Shown here in pieces: positions 6,107 through 6,431 of a stretch of DNA of 6,431 nt. The translations under genes were made by a program, and so were the position numbers. A model generated the notes under the pieces. That model searched no databases, was not told where the DNA came from, and was given only the letters and a program-made list of their open reading frames with translations. The stretch lies in contig JAGPGE010000097.1 in NCBI GenBank assembly GCA_018056145.1, positions 5,358-11,788 of the forward strand, read 5' to 3'. Position 1 is the stretch's first letter. The number at the start of each line of letters is the position of its first letter. Source of the stretch: Armatimonadota bacterium. Lineage in GTDB: Bacteria > Armatimonadota > Zipacnadia > Zipacnadales > JABUFB01.

Positions 6107-6431
6107 ATGGTGCAGGCGCGAGTGGGCATTCTCTCTCTCACCACATTGCTGGTGATCTGTGTTGCCAGAAGCTGCCATGCCGAGACCCACCAGTTTTCGG
6201 CCAGCGAGTTGCGGCTCATCGGCGCGCGGGTGGCCGATGGGAAGCTGGTGCTGGACCGCTGGTTTGATGCGGGCGATGCGCGGTCGATCACCCTCGAAGC
6301 CGAGAATGCTCTGGATCTGGTCGCCAATCCGCCTGACGGCGCGCGGGATGAGCGCTGCTCTGGCGGCCGCTGCATTGAGCGCTCCGACGGTGCCCGGTTC
6401 CCGATCCGCATCACGCAGGCGGGGAAGTTCC
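6107..6431 (+). CDS. Secreted protein with CBM-like N-terminal domain, 3' end missing
   Basis: The frame from the ATG at 6107 stays open to the window end, giving 108 codons plus one base. A strong ribosome binding site, GGGAGG at 6093-6098, lies 8 nt upstream. The N-terminus is a typical signal peptide: Arg5, a hydrophobic core at about 7-20, then SCHA before Glu26 as a likely cleavage site. From about residue 60, the pattern ITLEAENA, a glycine-rich CSGGRC at 84-89, and FPIRITQAGKF at 98-108 resembles the start of CBM6/CBM35-like carbohydrate-binding modules, which open with an acidic AE segment and have an SGG turn and an AG-x-Y/F strand. The two cysteines at 84 and 89 could form a disulfide. 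What follows, possibly a catalytic domain, lies outside the window. The CBM assignment is tentative; the exported nature is well supported. Confidence 0.75.
   Translation, partial: MVQARVGILSLTTLLVICVARSCHAETHQFSASELRLIGARVADGKLVLDRWFDAGDARSITLEAENALDLVANPPDGARDERCSGGRCIERSDGARFPIRITQAGKF

Noticed and set aside
1..6431. Search for CRISPR arrays, tRNA/rRNA genes, insertion sequences, and defence or toxin modules
   Set aside because: No regularly spaced repeats, no tRNA-like cloverleaf sequence, no transposase or integrase motifs and no nuclease or toxin-antitoxin-like small genes were seen. Nearly all the sequence is accounted for by the five genes.

Overview
The window is GC-rich (about 60-65% by eye) bacterial DNA, tightly packed with protein genes. 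It carries five genes, two of them cut by the window edges. The content is secreted or carbohydrate-directed proteins: an SGNH esterase, a beta-helix glycoside-hydrolase-like protein, a multi-domain BNR beta-propeller protein and a secreted protein with a carbohydrate-binding-like start. This mix, with the GC content, resembles polysaccharide-foraging genomes or MAGs of the Planctomycetota, Armatimonadota, Hydrogenedentota or Verrucomicrobiota/Lentisphaerota type. The taxon is an inference from gene content only; no rRNA or other phylogenetic marker is present.

Layout. Positions 1-708 (+) hold the 3' part of an SGNH/GDSL esterase of the two-domain Lipase_GDSL_3 kind. At 732-2312 (+) is an exported right-handed beta-helix protein related to GH28/GH49. 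At 2348-3496 (+) is a PLP-dependent DegT/DnrJ/EryC1/StrS aminotransferase. Gaps of 23 and 35 nt, each with a ribosome binding site, suggest that these three form one operon. Positions 3503-5938 (-) hold a large exported protein. Its roughly 400-residue N-terminal region shows no family I recognise with confidence, and its C-terminal part is a BNR_4-like beta-propeller with two Asp boxes. It converges on the operon with only 6 nt between the two stop codons. A 168-nt divergent intergenic region (5939-6106) separates it from a fifth gene (6107-6431, +, cut at the 3' end), which encodes a secreted protein beginning with a CBM6/35-like segment.

How the genes may work together. The esterase could remove acyl groups, the beta-helix protein could cleave or bind the glycan backbone, and the propeller and CBM-like proteins could bind or cleave further glycan outside the cytoplasm. 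The aminotransferase is the odd member: it is normally a sugar-nucleotide biosynthesis enzyme, yet no nucleotide-sugar dehydratase, reductase or glycosyltransferase gene is visible here. No RNA gene, CRISPR array, insertion sequence, integrase or defence or toxin module was seen. The points most worth a second look are the beta-helix enzyme that keeps the GH28 aspartate trio but lacks the usual histidine, the orphan aminotransferase, and the unassigned N-terminal half of the propeller protein.
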